Of a stretch of 64,000 bases of DNA, positions 1-11,695 are shown piece after piece. The notes under the pieces are model-generated. The model was not told the DNA's origin. It saw only the letters and a program-made list of their open reading frames with translations, and searched no databases. Every line of letters starts with the position of its first letter. Position 1 is the first letter of the stretch. Both the position numbers and the translations under genes were made by a program. The stretch comes from Caenorhabditis elegans (Eukaryota; Nematoda; Chromadorea; Rhabditida; Rhabditidae), in the NCBI RefSeq assembly GCF_000002985.6, contig NC_003284.9, forward strand, positions 17,654,943 to 17,718,942, read 5' to 3'.

Positions 1-125
1 ATTGTTGTCATTAAAAAAATACATACTGTTTATAAATAGGGTCCCACAAAAATTTAGCTATAGAAAAATGTTTTGAAAAAAATACTTATTTTTAATAGTA
101 CTTAACCAAAAATCCAAGTCAGCTG

Positions 126-1220
126 CAGGGCTGACGGGGGAAGTGAAAACACGGGTCCCCGGACTTCGGCATGCCATAGTAATTTTTCGATAAAAGAGTG
201 AAAATAATGATTACTCCAAAAAATTTAGCTGCCCCGGTACAGGTTCAGCAAAGTTATGACGTTTTGGAAGTGGACACCTTTTTAAAATTTTTCCAAAATT
301 TTAACAAAAAAATTGTTTTCCTAAAAAGAGGAACAAATAATTGTTAAAGATTTAAAACAGTGAAAAACGTATGCCATGCAAGTTTCAACCGATAACTCTC
401 AAGAATACCCACAAATTTATCTACAAGAAAACGTACTTTTTGGAATTTTCCTCAAGATATGTAGATCAAGTAATGTGGTTTTTTACCGTGGAGAGAAAAA
501 AACATGTATGATATATGTTTTTCACTGTTTTGGATAAGTTACAATAGTTTTTATCAAATTTTTTGGAAACAATTTTTTTTTGAAAATTCGAAGTTTTTTT
601 TGCTAGGGTTTGGTCAAGGATTTTTTTCGGCACTTTCAAAACGTCATAACTTCATGTCATAACTGGACCGGGGCAGCTAAATTTTTCAGAGGGATCATTA
701 TTTTCACTCTTTTATCGAAAAATTACTATGGCATGCCAAAGTCCGGGGAACCGTTTTTTCACTTCCTTGTGAGCAGCGACCCAAAAAAATCGACGATCGG
801 TGATCGCCGATTGCCGAAATTCATTGTTTATTCGGCGATCGGCGATCACCAATTGCTGAAAAATTTCGGCGGTCGCCGATTGCCGATTGCTGATCGGCGT
901 TCGCAGTGCACCTTATTTTTTAAAAATTAAAATTGATGCAGTCATGAAACTTTAGCATAGCACTAACTATAAATATTAGGCAACGAAAGGCACTCTTTGA
1001 TATCTTAAAAATCGGAAAATTAGTAAAAAATAGTCGGAAAATATTCATTTTCCTTCTTCAGAGTTGTCTATTGTGGACTGCGTGAGAGATTTCCAATCGC
1101 CAAAGTTATGTAAAATTTCATCGGTGATCGCCGATCGCCGATCGCTGAGTTCTTTTTTTTCAATCGGCAATCGGCGATCGCCAATCGCCGAAAAACCGCG
1201 AAAATTGCCGCTCAGCCCTG
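126..1220. mobile_element. hAT-like non-autonomous element with inner palindrome
   Basis: The ends read CAGGGCTGA at 126 and TCAGCCCTG ending at 1220, an inverted pair of hAT type. They are flanked by GTCAGCTG (118-125) and GTCGGCTG (1221-1228), an 8-bp target duplication with one mismatch. The left 650 bp is a large imperfect palindrome: the block around 157-210 (CCCCGGACTTCGGCATGCC) returns inverted around 695-748, and the flanking GACGTTTTGG block does the same. The right part (790-900 and 1110-1200) is filled with iterated GATCGCCGATTGCCG-type motifs. No transposase frame is present, so it would need enzyme from elsewhere. Short open frames inside it show no protein family. Confidence 0.75.
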
Positions 1221-2444
1221 GTCGGCTGGCAGCACCAGCCTACAGGCGAAAAATTTAGGATTTTCGGCTTAAAAATTCGAAAAAATTTCCAAAGTGTTTG
1301 TTTACCCTAAAGATCTTAAAACGTTTAAATCTTCTCTCTGGCCAACTTTTTGAAAGTTTTAATTTTCTTGATAAATTTAAAAACCACATATATTTTAATG
1401 AAAAATAAAATTTCTCGAAAATCTCCCATGCTATCCTCAAGTTCACAAAACACCGTAAAATTGACATCTAATTTTAAAAAAACTGATAATTTTTCAAATT
1501 TTTGCTGTAATGAAAAATTGACTAAATATTCACTTGCCTTATTTAATTTTAAGTGGCTTTTGCAGATATTTTTTCGTTGGATTTTATCTACAAAAGAAAC
1601 ATTTCAAACGGTTTTATCAAAATCTAGTTAAGCACCATGAATAGTTCAAAATTGAAATCTTGGCTTCCCTCCACTATTCCAGTTTTCCCAGCAATTTATA
1701 ACTGGAGGCTTGCTAATTGTAATGATTAATATATTCTGCGAAAAAATTTCGAAAAAAAAAACGTTCCTTTCCTTATTACATATTTCCGGCTTGGTCCCCA
1801 TATTTTAAACTTGCCCCGTACACCGTCAAGCTACATAAAATGCATAATAAATCAGATGGACAAACTCGAGATTGCTTCTCTTCCTCCTTCCTTTCTTCCA
1901 ACTCTTTAGACTTCTAACCCCTGCGTCTGCCACCGCTGGCTCTCTTTAATCGTTCCGTTGTCCTTTTCTTCATCCCTATTTGCAATCTGTTCGTGCCCAC
2001 ACATGCATACACATTGCACAATTTGATGAGAGTCTGAAATGATTTTGAATGTGCTTGTAAACCCGCCATACAACAGAAAACGGGGATTTCTGGAGAAAAT
2101 GAGCGAATGTCTTCCCATATTGACTTTTCAGCCTCCTTATTGAGTATTGAGACTTGAAGAGGCGGAATATTACAAAATGCGTGGTCCATATCCATTTCGT
2201 CATTTCTGGGCAAACACTTGAAAATTTAATTCCACGGGTTTACGAACAGATATTGTTTTATTAGTCTTTTTGACGTAGCAGATTTTTTTCGACGTAACAA
2301 AATGTTTTTAAAACACTGAATAAAGGAAACCGACCGGGGTAACAAAGGCATGGTTTTTAAACTTTAGATTTTGAAAAATTTGGCATCATTTTTTTTTTGA
2401 AATTTTGAATCGCTATGGAAAATTTGCAATATTTTGATTTTAAA

Positions 2445-2474
2445 AAAACTAATGTTTCATGAAACATTAGTTTT
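2445..2474. repeat. Perfect 30-bp palindrome
   Basis: AAAACTAATGTTTCA is followed directly by its exact reverse complement, with no loop. It sits in noncoding AT-rich DNA. It could be a small fold-back relic or a dyad-symmetric binding site; nothing nearby tells which. Confidence 0.85.
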
Positions 2475-3202
2475 GATACACCTCTATCGGGTTTTTAATT
2501 TTTTTAAGTATCGCAAACTGAAATTGTTAAAAATCAATGTCGGTAACTCAAACGGTCCCCCTTTTGAAAATTATTTCTTGCGCTCAGAAAAAAGCAGGTA
2601 CCTTTGTAAATGTGATTTTTGGATATTGTGCTTTCGAACCGAATGTTGTTTTTATTCCTTTTTTACTCGTTCGTGGAAATTTGTTTTCCGCAGTGTGGCA
2701 ATAGATACGGATGAATAGGGGTGTACGTATATGAGTGTTCCAATTCAACATGCAACAGACAAAAGTCTCTTTTGTGAGACATGACGTTTCGGGATAGGGA
2801 GAAATAGGAGAAAGCAAAAAAAGGACGAGCAAGTAAAAATTGGTTATCGAATGGTTTTTTTTTGAGCCTCAAATGTTGCAACATTTTCAACATTTTCAGA
2901 AATGACTAGTTCGATCGAAGTACAAAAACATAATTTCTAGATTTTCATATGTTCCACATCGAAAAAGTGCTTCACTATCTACGTTCTTTCTAACTAAGAT
3001 GTCAGCTATCGCATATAACATGTTTACTTTTACCCGATTGTACCGTATGGTTAAAACACTCCATAGTTAGCAAATTTCCACTGTCAGATTTGAGTTTTAT
3101 AATCAGAATGAATACAATCACTGGAGTTCTCGCTAAGACCAGAAGGCAGGCGCGTAGGCATGAAACAGGTACGGATGCATGAGAAAGTACCTGCTCTTGG
3201 GA

Positions 3203-3468
3203 TTTGTCTACTCGGCAAATGGCCCCTCCTGGAGCGCGGACGGGTCGCGACTAAATTACGGGTTTGCGCTCCAGTCACACGTTTTTTCGCGCTCCTTCCG
3301 CGGCACGTTGGCGCTCTGATCGCGTTTCGTAAGAATTTTTCAAATTCGGCATGCGCGCGGAACAAACGCGATTAGAGCGCGGATGTGGCGCGTAAGTAGC
3401 GCGAACCCGTGATCTAGTCGCGCCTCGTCCGCGTTCCAGGAGCCATTTGCCGACAAAAAGTAGACAAA
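3203..3468. mobile_element. GC-rich fold-back (MITE-like) element
   Basis: TTTGTCTAC at the left end returns as GTAGACAAA at the right. The arms continue: CGGCAAATGGC with TCCTGGAGCGCGGACG on the left, and CGTCCGCG, TCCAGGAGCCATTTGCCG on the right. The inner arms carry GCGC-rich blocks. The 266-bp unit is much richer in G+C than its surroundings and has no coding capacity. No target duplication is clear. Confidence 0.7.
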
Positions 3469-4313
3469 GGCACTTTTATAATCCACAAAAATATACAATC
3501 TTAGAATTAATAAATCTTCTATAATTATAATTTCAGTCTTAATTGAAACCATAAGATAATTTTGAAAATGGCTGCCTACCATGTGCCAACGGTCAGAAAA
3601 TAGTTGCTATGCCTTACAATTAGTTAAATTGCACTTCGCTTTCCTCACGATAGATGGCGAGTAGGCGTACAGGCATACAGGCATGACACATATACTCTAT
3701 GTCTGAACTTATTTTTCTATGTACATCTATCCCGTACTTTTTCTGAATATGAAAAAATATGATTGTTTGAATCATAGAACAAAACAGGTCAGAGCATATT
3801 AGTCCGCTGACAATGCAATCACAAAATGATTCAGTTATGTATATGAAATAGAAATTATATTATGATGTAAAAAATTCTAAAATTGCCTGCATTTTATTTG
3901 ATGCGGAAAAAACTGTCACAGTTGTGTTTTGTTGAATATCTAAATTTGGGTGGTAGTAGACTGATTATTTCAATTTTTATCAATACACGGAACCGGGTCA
4001 GACACTTTTAGTTTTTATAAATTTATTTTTTTTGCCAATTTCTAAATGAAATTCCTACCCTGTTCTCCAGGTTTTTTTCAAACGCGCTTTACTGTATAAA
4101 ACTTTTATAAAAGTGTACGGGCTCGAAATAAATTTTGAGTGAAAAAAATAGTTTTTCAACAAATTGGTTTCATTTTCCAAACGAACTTCTCTTATTGACA
4201 CATCCATTTACACAAAATTTGTATGTAACTTCTTGTTTCAAAAATTCTGATCGTTGTATTTCTACTTGTTCACTTTCTTCTTTCAGTCAACTAACTTATT
4301 CTCACATTTTCAG

Positions 4314-4368
4314 AAAAACACTTGGAATTCGAGCTCCCGACTTTGACTACTACCTAATGTTCAAGTAA
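4314..4368 (+). CDS. Possible terminal exon of a gene lying to the left
   Basis: A good acceptor (CTCACATTTTCAG) precedes a short open stretch ending in the residues LGIRAPDFDYYLMFK and a TAA stop at 4366-4368. The composition looks more protein-like than the surrounding frames. No upstream exon with a matching donor was found in the window, so if real it is the last exon of a gene that begins before position 1 or has a very long intron. I do not recognise the peptide. Confidence 0.2.
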
Positions 4369-7300
4369 ATCAAATTCCACTCTCCTTTTTCCTACATTCC
4401 TCCCGTAAAAAAATTTCGCCACGTCACATCAGTCAGATTTTTTCCTAAAATGTCAAAACCGAGACGTACTGCAAAGAATAGGTTAAGGGAGGAGGAAAGA
4501 ATCTCGGATTACACCTCCTTGGTTACTCGCGTCCGAGTTAATTTGACTTAATTGTAGCATTTCAGTTTGCGATTCTTTTTGTTCTTATTTTATCGCCCAC
4601 GTTATATTTTTTTGACAAATAATGTTTTTGAAAAAGTAATTCGAATATTCTCTGCTGCCAGATTTTGTTTGATGTTGTAAAATCTGCTGAAAACTTAGAC
4701 AGTAGCCTCATTATTTTCAAATTTTAAAACTATTCCCACGGACCTAAAAAATGTACCAATAGTGTAACTTATTCAAACATTAGTTAATTTGTCTGGTTGA
4801 AGATCTACATAAATTGTTTTTTCTTCATCCTAATAAAAGTCTCAAGAAAGTAGAGCCGTGGTTATGAGGTTATGAAAGAAATCACTGAATTCCTAGCATT
4901 GTATTTGTCTCAAGTCTATTGGTTTCGTATTTGTGATTTGAATTTTCAGAAAAAAAAGAAGAAAAAAGTCGTATTTTTCGAATTTGGAAGGTCCTTCAAT
5001 CAGGCCTATCAAAACAACGTTTAGTGCATGGAATCATGGTTCGAATAAATTTTATTTGTTATTTTTTTCAGTTCTCGGAAATTTTATTTCCAGAAAGTAC
5101 TTCGCAAATTTTTATCTATCTTCCGTTTTTTTTCCGTTCGATTTTGTTTTGCAAAGAGTTATTAAGTTTGTTCGAGTTTTAGTTGTTTCTAAATTTTTTA
5201 AAGATATTTTTGGAATTTTATGTTGACACTTTTTGCTGTAGAAGACCATTTTGTATCACAAGCGCCCATATTAAAGTTTAATTCCTTCATTCAAACTTTT
5301 TACAACCTTTTTATTATAGTTCATAGAAACATAACTCACTAAAATTTGACAGAAGTGACATCAACTTGTGTATTCAGAATAATCAAGTGACAAATTACGA
5401 CCTGGAAAGTGGGAAGTCACTTTTGTTTCTGAGCTTTGATGTGCCAGAATACTCAACTGAAAATCTAGAATATAGACTTCTAAGGGTACATATTTAGTGG
5501 CTGTCGCCTGAAATGGTTTAATGGATTAAAGGTGATTATTTTATTTTCAATAATGATAAACAATAACTTTGTAATTTTTTAGGCTTAAAATTGAAGGAAT
5601 AATGTTTTTAAAGGAGAGTCCGGGTATTTTAAACGTATCGACCCAAATTGAGTTCAAATTAACAAATTTCGTAATGGAACTTTAAAAAAATACTTCTACA
5701 TTTCTTAATGACGGCTCAAAGCTTCGAAATAATAAACAAGTTTGCAAAAGTCTCAAATGTTGGCTACTTTTCCGCGTCAGGCGGTAGTTGACTTTTTTCA
5801 AGTACCCAAAACCGTATTGCACACCATTATTGTTATTTTTGAGAACTTACATCGCAAATTTTGTTTCTTCTATTTAAAACTTTTCAACTACCACATTTTT
5901 TCGTTTTCCTACGGTTTGCAAATTGATGACTTATTCATATCTTGAAAATTAGACGAGCTACATATAATGATAATAATAATAATAATTTATTACGTTCTTG
6001 AAGAAACGTGAAAAGAAAAGAAAGACGATACATACAAAGGTTCATGTCGCTACATATGTCTAACTTTCGAAGGTATCGTAGTTTTTTTTCGAGATCCGAT
6101 GCCATCCAGACCCGAATAAATAACAATTAATTGATTATTCGATTGCAATACATAGAAGAAATATAGTAGTTTTCAGCCATATTTCTTCATTAATTTATCA
6201 TATCCTCGCTCCTTTTTTTTACTACTTTGCATATCCTTTTAATCTAAAAGTATTAAGTACGATACTTTCAAATAAACTGGTACATTTTTTTCATGAACAT
6301 TGGTCTGAATCATGTTTCACTGAAGTTTTAAAATTGAGTTTTAAAATTAAAAAGAAAATTTTAAAAAACTCCATATCAAAGTAAATTTTCAGGTATCGGA
6401 AGGCTAAATGTAAATCCGAAGTTGGTCTTGACGTTTTCCCTTTTTATGGTATCATACAAATATCAAGTTTAAATTATTTCAAATAACTTCACGTTTTTCA
6501 AACCTGCGGCCCTTTTCAAAGAAAACATTATTGAGAAAACAAGAAAAAAGTTTTCTGAATTGTTAGGAATGTTTCAAACTTTTCAGTCAGACAATAAGGA
6601 GGTAGTTTCCTCAATGGAAGTAGGAAACAAAAGCTGTCTGAATGAAGTAAAGTTGAATTGACTGGGTCTAGCAGTACCAGAAAGAAATTCTAACAAAACA
6701 ATTTCAGTAAGTTAATGAGTAAGCACCTAAATGGAAGCCTAAAAATGTTAGCCAATGGTTTTCACGTATTTCTTTTATATGAGCGATGTTATTATCTTTA
6801 GAACACCAGTTGCCACGCGTTATCCGTAAACCATCCCTCTTGATTATTTAATGATGTTTTGAAAATTAGTTGCCAATTTTTGAACATTTTTATGTAATGA
6901 TTCTTCCAGATGACTAAATAAACTAAATTACAAAATTATGTAACCAAATTAGTAAAATGGATTTTTGAACTCACAACTGTCAGTAGTTTTTTCTTATGAA
7001 AAATTACGAGAGGCGACTGAAACTATCTCAGAAATCTTACTATTGTTACTCTGGCATGTCCTAAATGCCGTTTCTAATCCACAAACTGTCAAAAAAAATA
7101 ACTACTTATTCTTCTAAAACAAATCTTCTATACGTATAATTTCAGTACTTATTATTTGACGATTTACTGAAAAATATTTCAAATCCTTTGGCATTTTCTT
7201 CAGTCTTTGTACTATAGTCATCAAAATTTAAATGATTTCTTTCTTCCCACAATTTAGCTTTTCCTCGTCCTCTCATTCATTCAAGCACTCAGAAAAAATG

Positions 7301-7520
7301 AGAGCGTTGAAACGTCAAAATGGGCGTGGCTGAGAATACGTCCTTCTGAACTCCTCCCCTTTTTGAGAGAGGACTCGTTGTCATAAGGCTTTCTAAACAC
7401 ATCTCATTTTGTTTTTGACTCCGGGTTCCCGGTAGTCGGTCTCCAGATTTTAGTTTCCTTCTCCTTTTTCTGATTTTTTTCAGTCAAAAACTTAAAATGT
7501 ATGAGTTTTGTTTAGGTACA

Positions 7521-9217
7521 ATGCTCAGCTTTTCGCGACTCGCCTTCGTTCTTCTCGTCTCGGCGTGCGTCATGGCAATGGCTGCTCCAAAACAAATGGT
7601 GTTCGGATTTGGCAAGCGGTTAGTTTTTACTTTTTCGGCTTAAAATGAACTGTTGTGACTTTTAATTAAAAATATTAACAGTTCAAGTCTCAATGAAAAA
7701 ACATAAGTACGATTACCTGAGATTTATTCGCATTCACTAAAACTTACATTACTTCTGTATTTTACCACAAAATATTTAAAGTTTTATCTTGACTTGTAGC
7801 TTCCAATACTACCAAAGTGAAATTTATTAGAATTAAGTTAGTCACCTGCATCCGAGCTCAATAGAAATAGCCACCGCAATATACACAAAAATTGTAGCGT
7901 ACTACTCTGGTTGGAGTGAGTGTTTCAAGGGGTAATACTTGTTTTTGGTACAGCTAACCACAAATGTTGAAAATTTGATTTTTCAAACAAGCTTTCTGCA
8001 TTACAAATTAATTTTAGCGAATTTGAAAATTATAAAATGGCTTGATTTTCAAAATCTTGATCACTTGATGAGACTGCAAGCGTTTTGTTTTATAATAAAG
8101 TATACGGGCGCGGATCAATAATTCAGCTGTTTGAATTTGAATCAAACTGATCACCGTGGTTTTTTTCATGTGCGGTAAACGAAATATGGGTGACGTTGAT
8201 ACAACTCATGCAAGTTTAACAGCTATGACACCTTCCAAACTGATTTTGAAACAGACATTGGAGCTGGAGCAACTCAAATTTTGAGCCGTGCGTTTTGAAA
8301 AATAAACACGAACTAATAATGCGTTCAAAACGGAATAGAAATGGTTTCTGTTAGTAAAGTAGTCGTCTTAAATTCCAGATCAATGGCTGATATTAGTGAT
8401 ATGCCTGAAGACGTGCCAATGAAACGCTACAAGCCAAGAAGTTTCGCAATGGGATTCGGAAAGCGAGCTGCAATGAGAAGCTTCAACATGGGATTTGGCA
8501 AGCGATCCGCAGAGCCACAGATTGGTGAGATTTTTTGCTTGTGCTCATATCCCCGTACTCCCATGAAGCATCCTAACCTCTCTATCTAATTATGGCTTTT
8601 TGTGGTAGTCAAGTAGTGACAATGGAATATTTCGTATGCAATTTGTATATCATTTAGATGTCGATTCCTTCTAATCCCCACGATCACATCACAAGCACCA
8701 AAGGGGTTATTGACGCCAGCACAATACCAAAATATACAGTCTCTTTTCTTCTTCTTTTTCTTCTTCTTCTTCTTCTTCTTCTCCGTCTTCTTTTAAAAAA
8801 TCTTTTATATAGCCCCCACCTGTCTTGCCTCGAAAATTCAGAAATGTACTTCCACCCAAAGGTCTCTCCATCTCCCTGTGTGTATCATACAGCCCTACCA
8901 TTTTTTCGCACCTGCTGAACGTTTCCAAGTTTTCAGTTTGAATGTTCAAAAACTCAAACTGCAAATAAAATGTTTCTAGTTAAATATATACCTGTTGTGA
9001 AATGTTTCTTTCTTTTAACACTGCATTGCGTAATGATTTTAGCAAAAGTTCATCCAGTAGTGTCTGTGATTTTGCCCGGTTTCATTTTTAGTTCTTAGTG
9101 ATTTTAAGTTCTGGATTTCAGTAGTTTTCAGATTATGAAGACATGTCTGCTGATCTCGAGGAGATTCCAGTGTTCATCCAGAAACGCCGTTTGATCATGG
9201 GACTCGGAAGACGATAA
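7521..9217 (+). CDS. nlp-6: NLP-6 neuropeptide precursor (MGFGamide/MGLGamide type)
   Basis: Three exons join in phase: 7521-7618, 8379-8524 and 9132-9217 (introns GT...CAG), giving 109 residues. The first 20 or so residues (MLSFSRLAFVLLVSACVMAM) are a secretory signal. Four peptides follow, each ending in Gly plus a dibasic site: APKQMVFGFGKR, YKPRSFAMGFGKR, AAMRSFNMGFGKR and, at the C terminus, LIMGLGRR. Prohormone convertase cleavage at KR/RR and conversion of the Gly would give C-terminally amidated peptides; the spacers are acidic (DISDMPEDVP, EDMSADLEE). An in-frame ATG at 7497 would add eight residues, but the 7521 start places the hydrophobic core properly. The peptides match my recollection of C. 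elegans NLP-6. Function is secreted neuromodulator; the receptor cannot be read from this sequence. Confidence 0.92.
8743..8790. repeat. TTC microsatellite in nlp-6 intron 2
   Basis: A nearly uninterrupted run of CTT/TTC triplets in the second intron. The glutamate-rich frame on the opposite strand and the leucine-rich frame on this strand are by-products of it. Confidence 0.9.
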
Positions 9218-9285
9218 AACGTATGTGTCTTGATATAATAAGAAATTGGTTAAAGCTAAAAAACTCAAGCTTGTGGCTCAAACCT

Positions 9286-9790
9286 TTCAGGTTCACCACT
9301 GAGCATAGCCGAAGCTTTGACCTTAGCCAAACTCAACACCTAAACTTGAATCGAATAGCAAGCCTAGCACAAAGCTCACACTAAATCCTTAGCTCACGCT
9401 AAATCCTTATGCCTTGGACTGAACTTGGACCAAAGTTGAAGTCTTAGTCAAAATCTTAGCCTGAGAATTTACTTAAACATACACATAGGCCTGAGCTCGA
9501 GCCTGAGCGTAAAATTCGCTAAACCTGAGTTTACACTAGTTTAACCTCAGTCTAAGCCTTAACCTTAGCCAAACCCCAAGCTGAAGCATAGTTTAACCTC
9601 GGTCCAAACATAAAGCTAAGCCAAAACCCAAGCAAATCCTAAGCCTGAGCCTGAAACAAAGCGTACGCCTAAGCCTAAGCCTAAGCCTAAGTCTAAGTCT
9701 AAACCTTAGTTAAAGTCTAACCCTACGCCTAAGCCTGAACCTGAGCCTGATCCTAAGCCTAACTAAAAGTCCAAGCCTTAACCCAAGACT
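9286..9790. repeat. Degenerate interstitial telomere-like (GCCTAA)n tract
   Basis: Around 500 bp of drifted GCCTAA-like units (AGCCTAAGC, CCTGAGCCT, ACCTTAGCC) begin just after the nlp-6 stop codon. The best-preserved core is at 9666-9690, with four near-perfect tandem units. The orientation is the reverse of the terminal array at 63861-64000. Related units reappear at 11696-11745, on the far side of the hAT-like insertion. Confidence 0.8.
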
Positions 9791-10496
9791 AAATAAACAT
9801 CCAGAACTAAAACAATGTCTATGAGTGGATCCTATGAGCTCATCAAAAATGTACTTTCGTTTTGGGTAAATTCGGCTTAAACCAGCTTTTATGTGTTTTA
9901 CGAGTAGTGACGAGTTTGCCAAATGAATTATTCAAAAAATGCACCAGCACTGCGCGGAGACACAATTCAAATCCCAAAATTACAGAAGCATCACCGATTC
10001 TCTCCTCTAGGGACCCTCATCATTTTTCCGCCGACGCAACACCTTCAAATCCACTTGAGCCTCCAATCTCCAATCTTACTGTGAACCTCTTATGAGATGA
10101 ATAAACTGAACGCTTGCCCTCCTTGTATTCTTGTTATTTGTTCCTGCTTTTTGCTTGCAATAAATCGCGAGTTTTGAAAAAAAACATTTAAAAATGGGCA
10201 TTAAAAACTCAGAAAAAAAAATTAGAAGGAAAAAATGTGATGTCCGAGTTAGATTTTAAACAAGTGGTCCAATTTTTTAAAGTTTTTTCAAATTTTCAAA
10301 AAGACGATAGAGCATACGTGATTGTGATCTGCAGGAAATATTCAGAAGCCAAAAAATTCTGAAAATGTAAAGCTAAACTTATCAAATTTACCCCGCAGCT
10401 AGAAAACCTCGTAGCTAGAAAATTCGGAACTCAAACTCAAAATTGGAAACATGAAGATTGAAGACTACAATAGAAGTTCATCAATTACGTGTGAAC

Positions 10497-11687
10497 CAGG
10501 GGTGTGCGGATAATAGCCGATTTAGCCAATCGGCTAATTCGGCTAACTCGGCTAATATTACTTATGTACTCCCTATAATCGAATATTGCTCAGTCGTCTA
10601 CTCTCCCTCTCCTAACTCTAAACTCTCTGCTCATCTTGAAAAACCTCTTAGATCATTCTCTCGACAAGTATTACAAAGATGCAATATCTCATTTTCTTCT
10701 TATGAAAACCGTCTTCTAATTCTTAATATCTACTCGATTCGTCATCGAAGGCTTAAGGCAAAGCTTCTACTTCTTTATAAATTCATAAGCGGTACCTCTT
10801 ACTTCCCAAATCTAAACGATCTGATCAGAATAACCGAGTCTAAAAGAAGGCCTATGATTATTATATGTACAAAACCAAAAATTACTGATTTTTTCACCTC
10901 AACCGTCCCCGTCTGGAATGTTATTTTTCATAATACTCCCCATTTTTTTTCTCCCCGTGAATTTGTTAAAGTCATTGATTCCTCCATAACACGGTTTTGA
11001 ATAATTTTGTTTGTCGGTTATAATTAATTCTATGATCTCTAATTTCCCAAAAGTCTTTTTTTCCCTTTCTTCTCTCAATGCCGGTCTATTTTTTTTCCTC
11101 TTTGTCGAACTCGTGAGGGTCCCGACTTTTTTTATTGTTTTGATTAACTTTGATTAAACAATAAATTCACTTGTGGGTCATCCTCAAGGCAATTAAAAAA
11201 TATTAGCCGAACTATCCGTTAGCCGACCTTTTTACCGATTAGCCGAATTAGCCGTTAGCCGACTTTTTGGCAGTTCGGCTAATACGTAGTTATCCGTTAG
11301 CCGATTTTGGCCGATGTTAGCCGAATTCGCCGATCGGCTATTTCGGCTAATTCAACTAACAAATTTTTTGGAAAACAAAATGTGGTGAATTTGTATGATT
11401 TTTTCCTATTTGAACAGTCGTTCATCCCTGATTTTGCTCAATAACAGTGAAAAAATTAACCCAAAACCTGAATTAACAGAATGGAGCTTAACCAAATGAA
11501 TATTTTCCGAATTAGCCGAATTAGCCGAAAATTAGCCGATTTGAATGACTGAGATTAGCCGAATTAGCCGTTAGCCGAAAATGTTGAAATTAGCCGTTAG
11601 CCGAATTAGCCGTTAGCCGGTTCTCAAAAAATCGGCATTAGCCGATTAATCCGTTAGCCGAAAAAATCGGTTATCCGCACACCCCTG
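10497..11687. mobile_element. hAT-like element with TTAGCCGA iterated motif and 8-bp target duplication
   Basis: The terminal inverted repeat CAGGGGTGTGCGGATAA at 10497 returns exactly inverted ending at 11687. The 8-bp sequence GTGTGAAC flanks it on both sides (10489-10496 and 11688-11695) as a perfect duplication. CAGGGGTG ends plus an 8-bp duplication are the hallmark of hAT transposons. Many copies of TTAGCCGA/TCGGCTAA lie next to both ends, mostly at 11200-11670. No transposase is encoded; the centre holds a LINE fragment instead. Confidence 0.88.
10560..11000 (+). pseudogene. C-terminal fragment of a LINE reverse transcriptase inside the hAT-like element
   Basis: The frame contains the thumb/C-terminal signature of CR1/Jockey-like reverse transcriptases: YVLPIIEYCSVVYSP, then a leucine/arginine-rich helix (LEKPLRSFSRQVLQR) and RLKAKLLLLYKFISG. 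The catalytic core (the xxDD box) and the endonuclease are absent, so it is a fragment of about 145 residues with no expected activity. The upstream part of the same frame is translated hAT subterminal repeat. The family is clear; the clade is a guess. Confidence 0.6.
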
Positions 11688-11695
11688 GTGTGAAC

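Larger units (their letters stand above)
1229..7496. other. Gene-poor stretch, no confident gene
   Basis: Apart from the fold-back element at 3203-3468, a palindrome at 2445-2474 and a doubtful exon at 4314-4368, this is AT-rich DNA with poly-A/T runs and only short chance frames. An ATA/TAA microsatellite lies near 5966-5990. About 230 bp before the neuropeptide start (7260-7400) the sequence becomes richer in G+C and contains a GGGCGTGGC box, which may belong to that gene's promoter; this is inference. Confidence 0.5.

Noticed and set aside
4450..4551. Short ORF starting MSKPRRTAKNR, 33 codons
   Set aside because: Too short, no Kozak or splice context stronger than chance, and no neighbour exon in phase.
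8707..8964. Frame with a long glutamate run on the minus strand
   Set aside because: Translation of the TTC microsatellite inside an nlp-6 intron.
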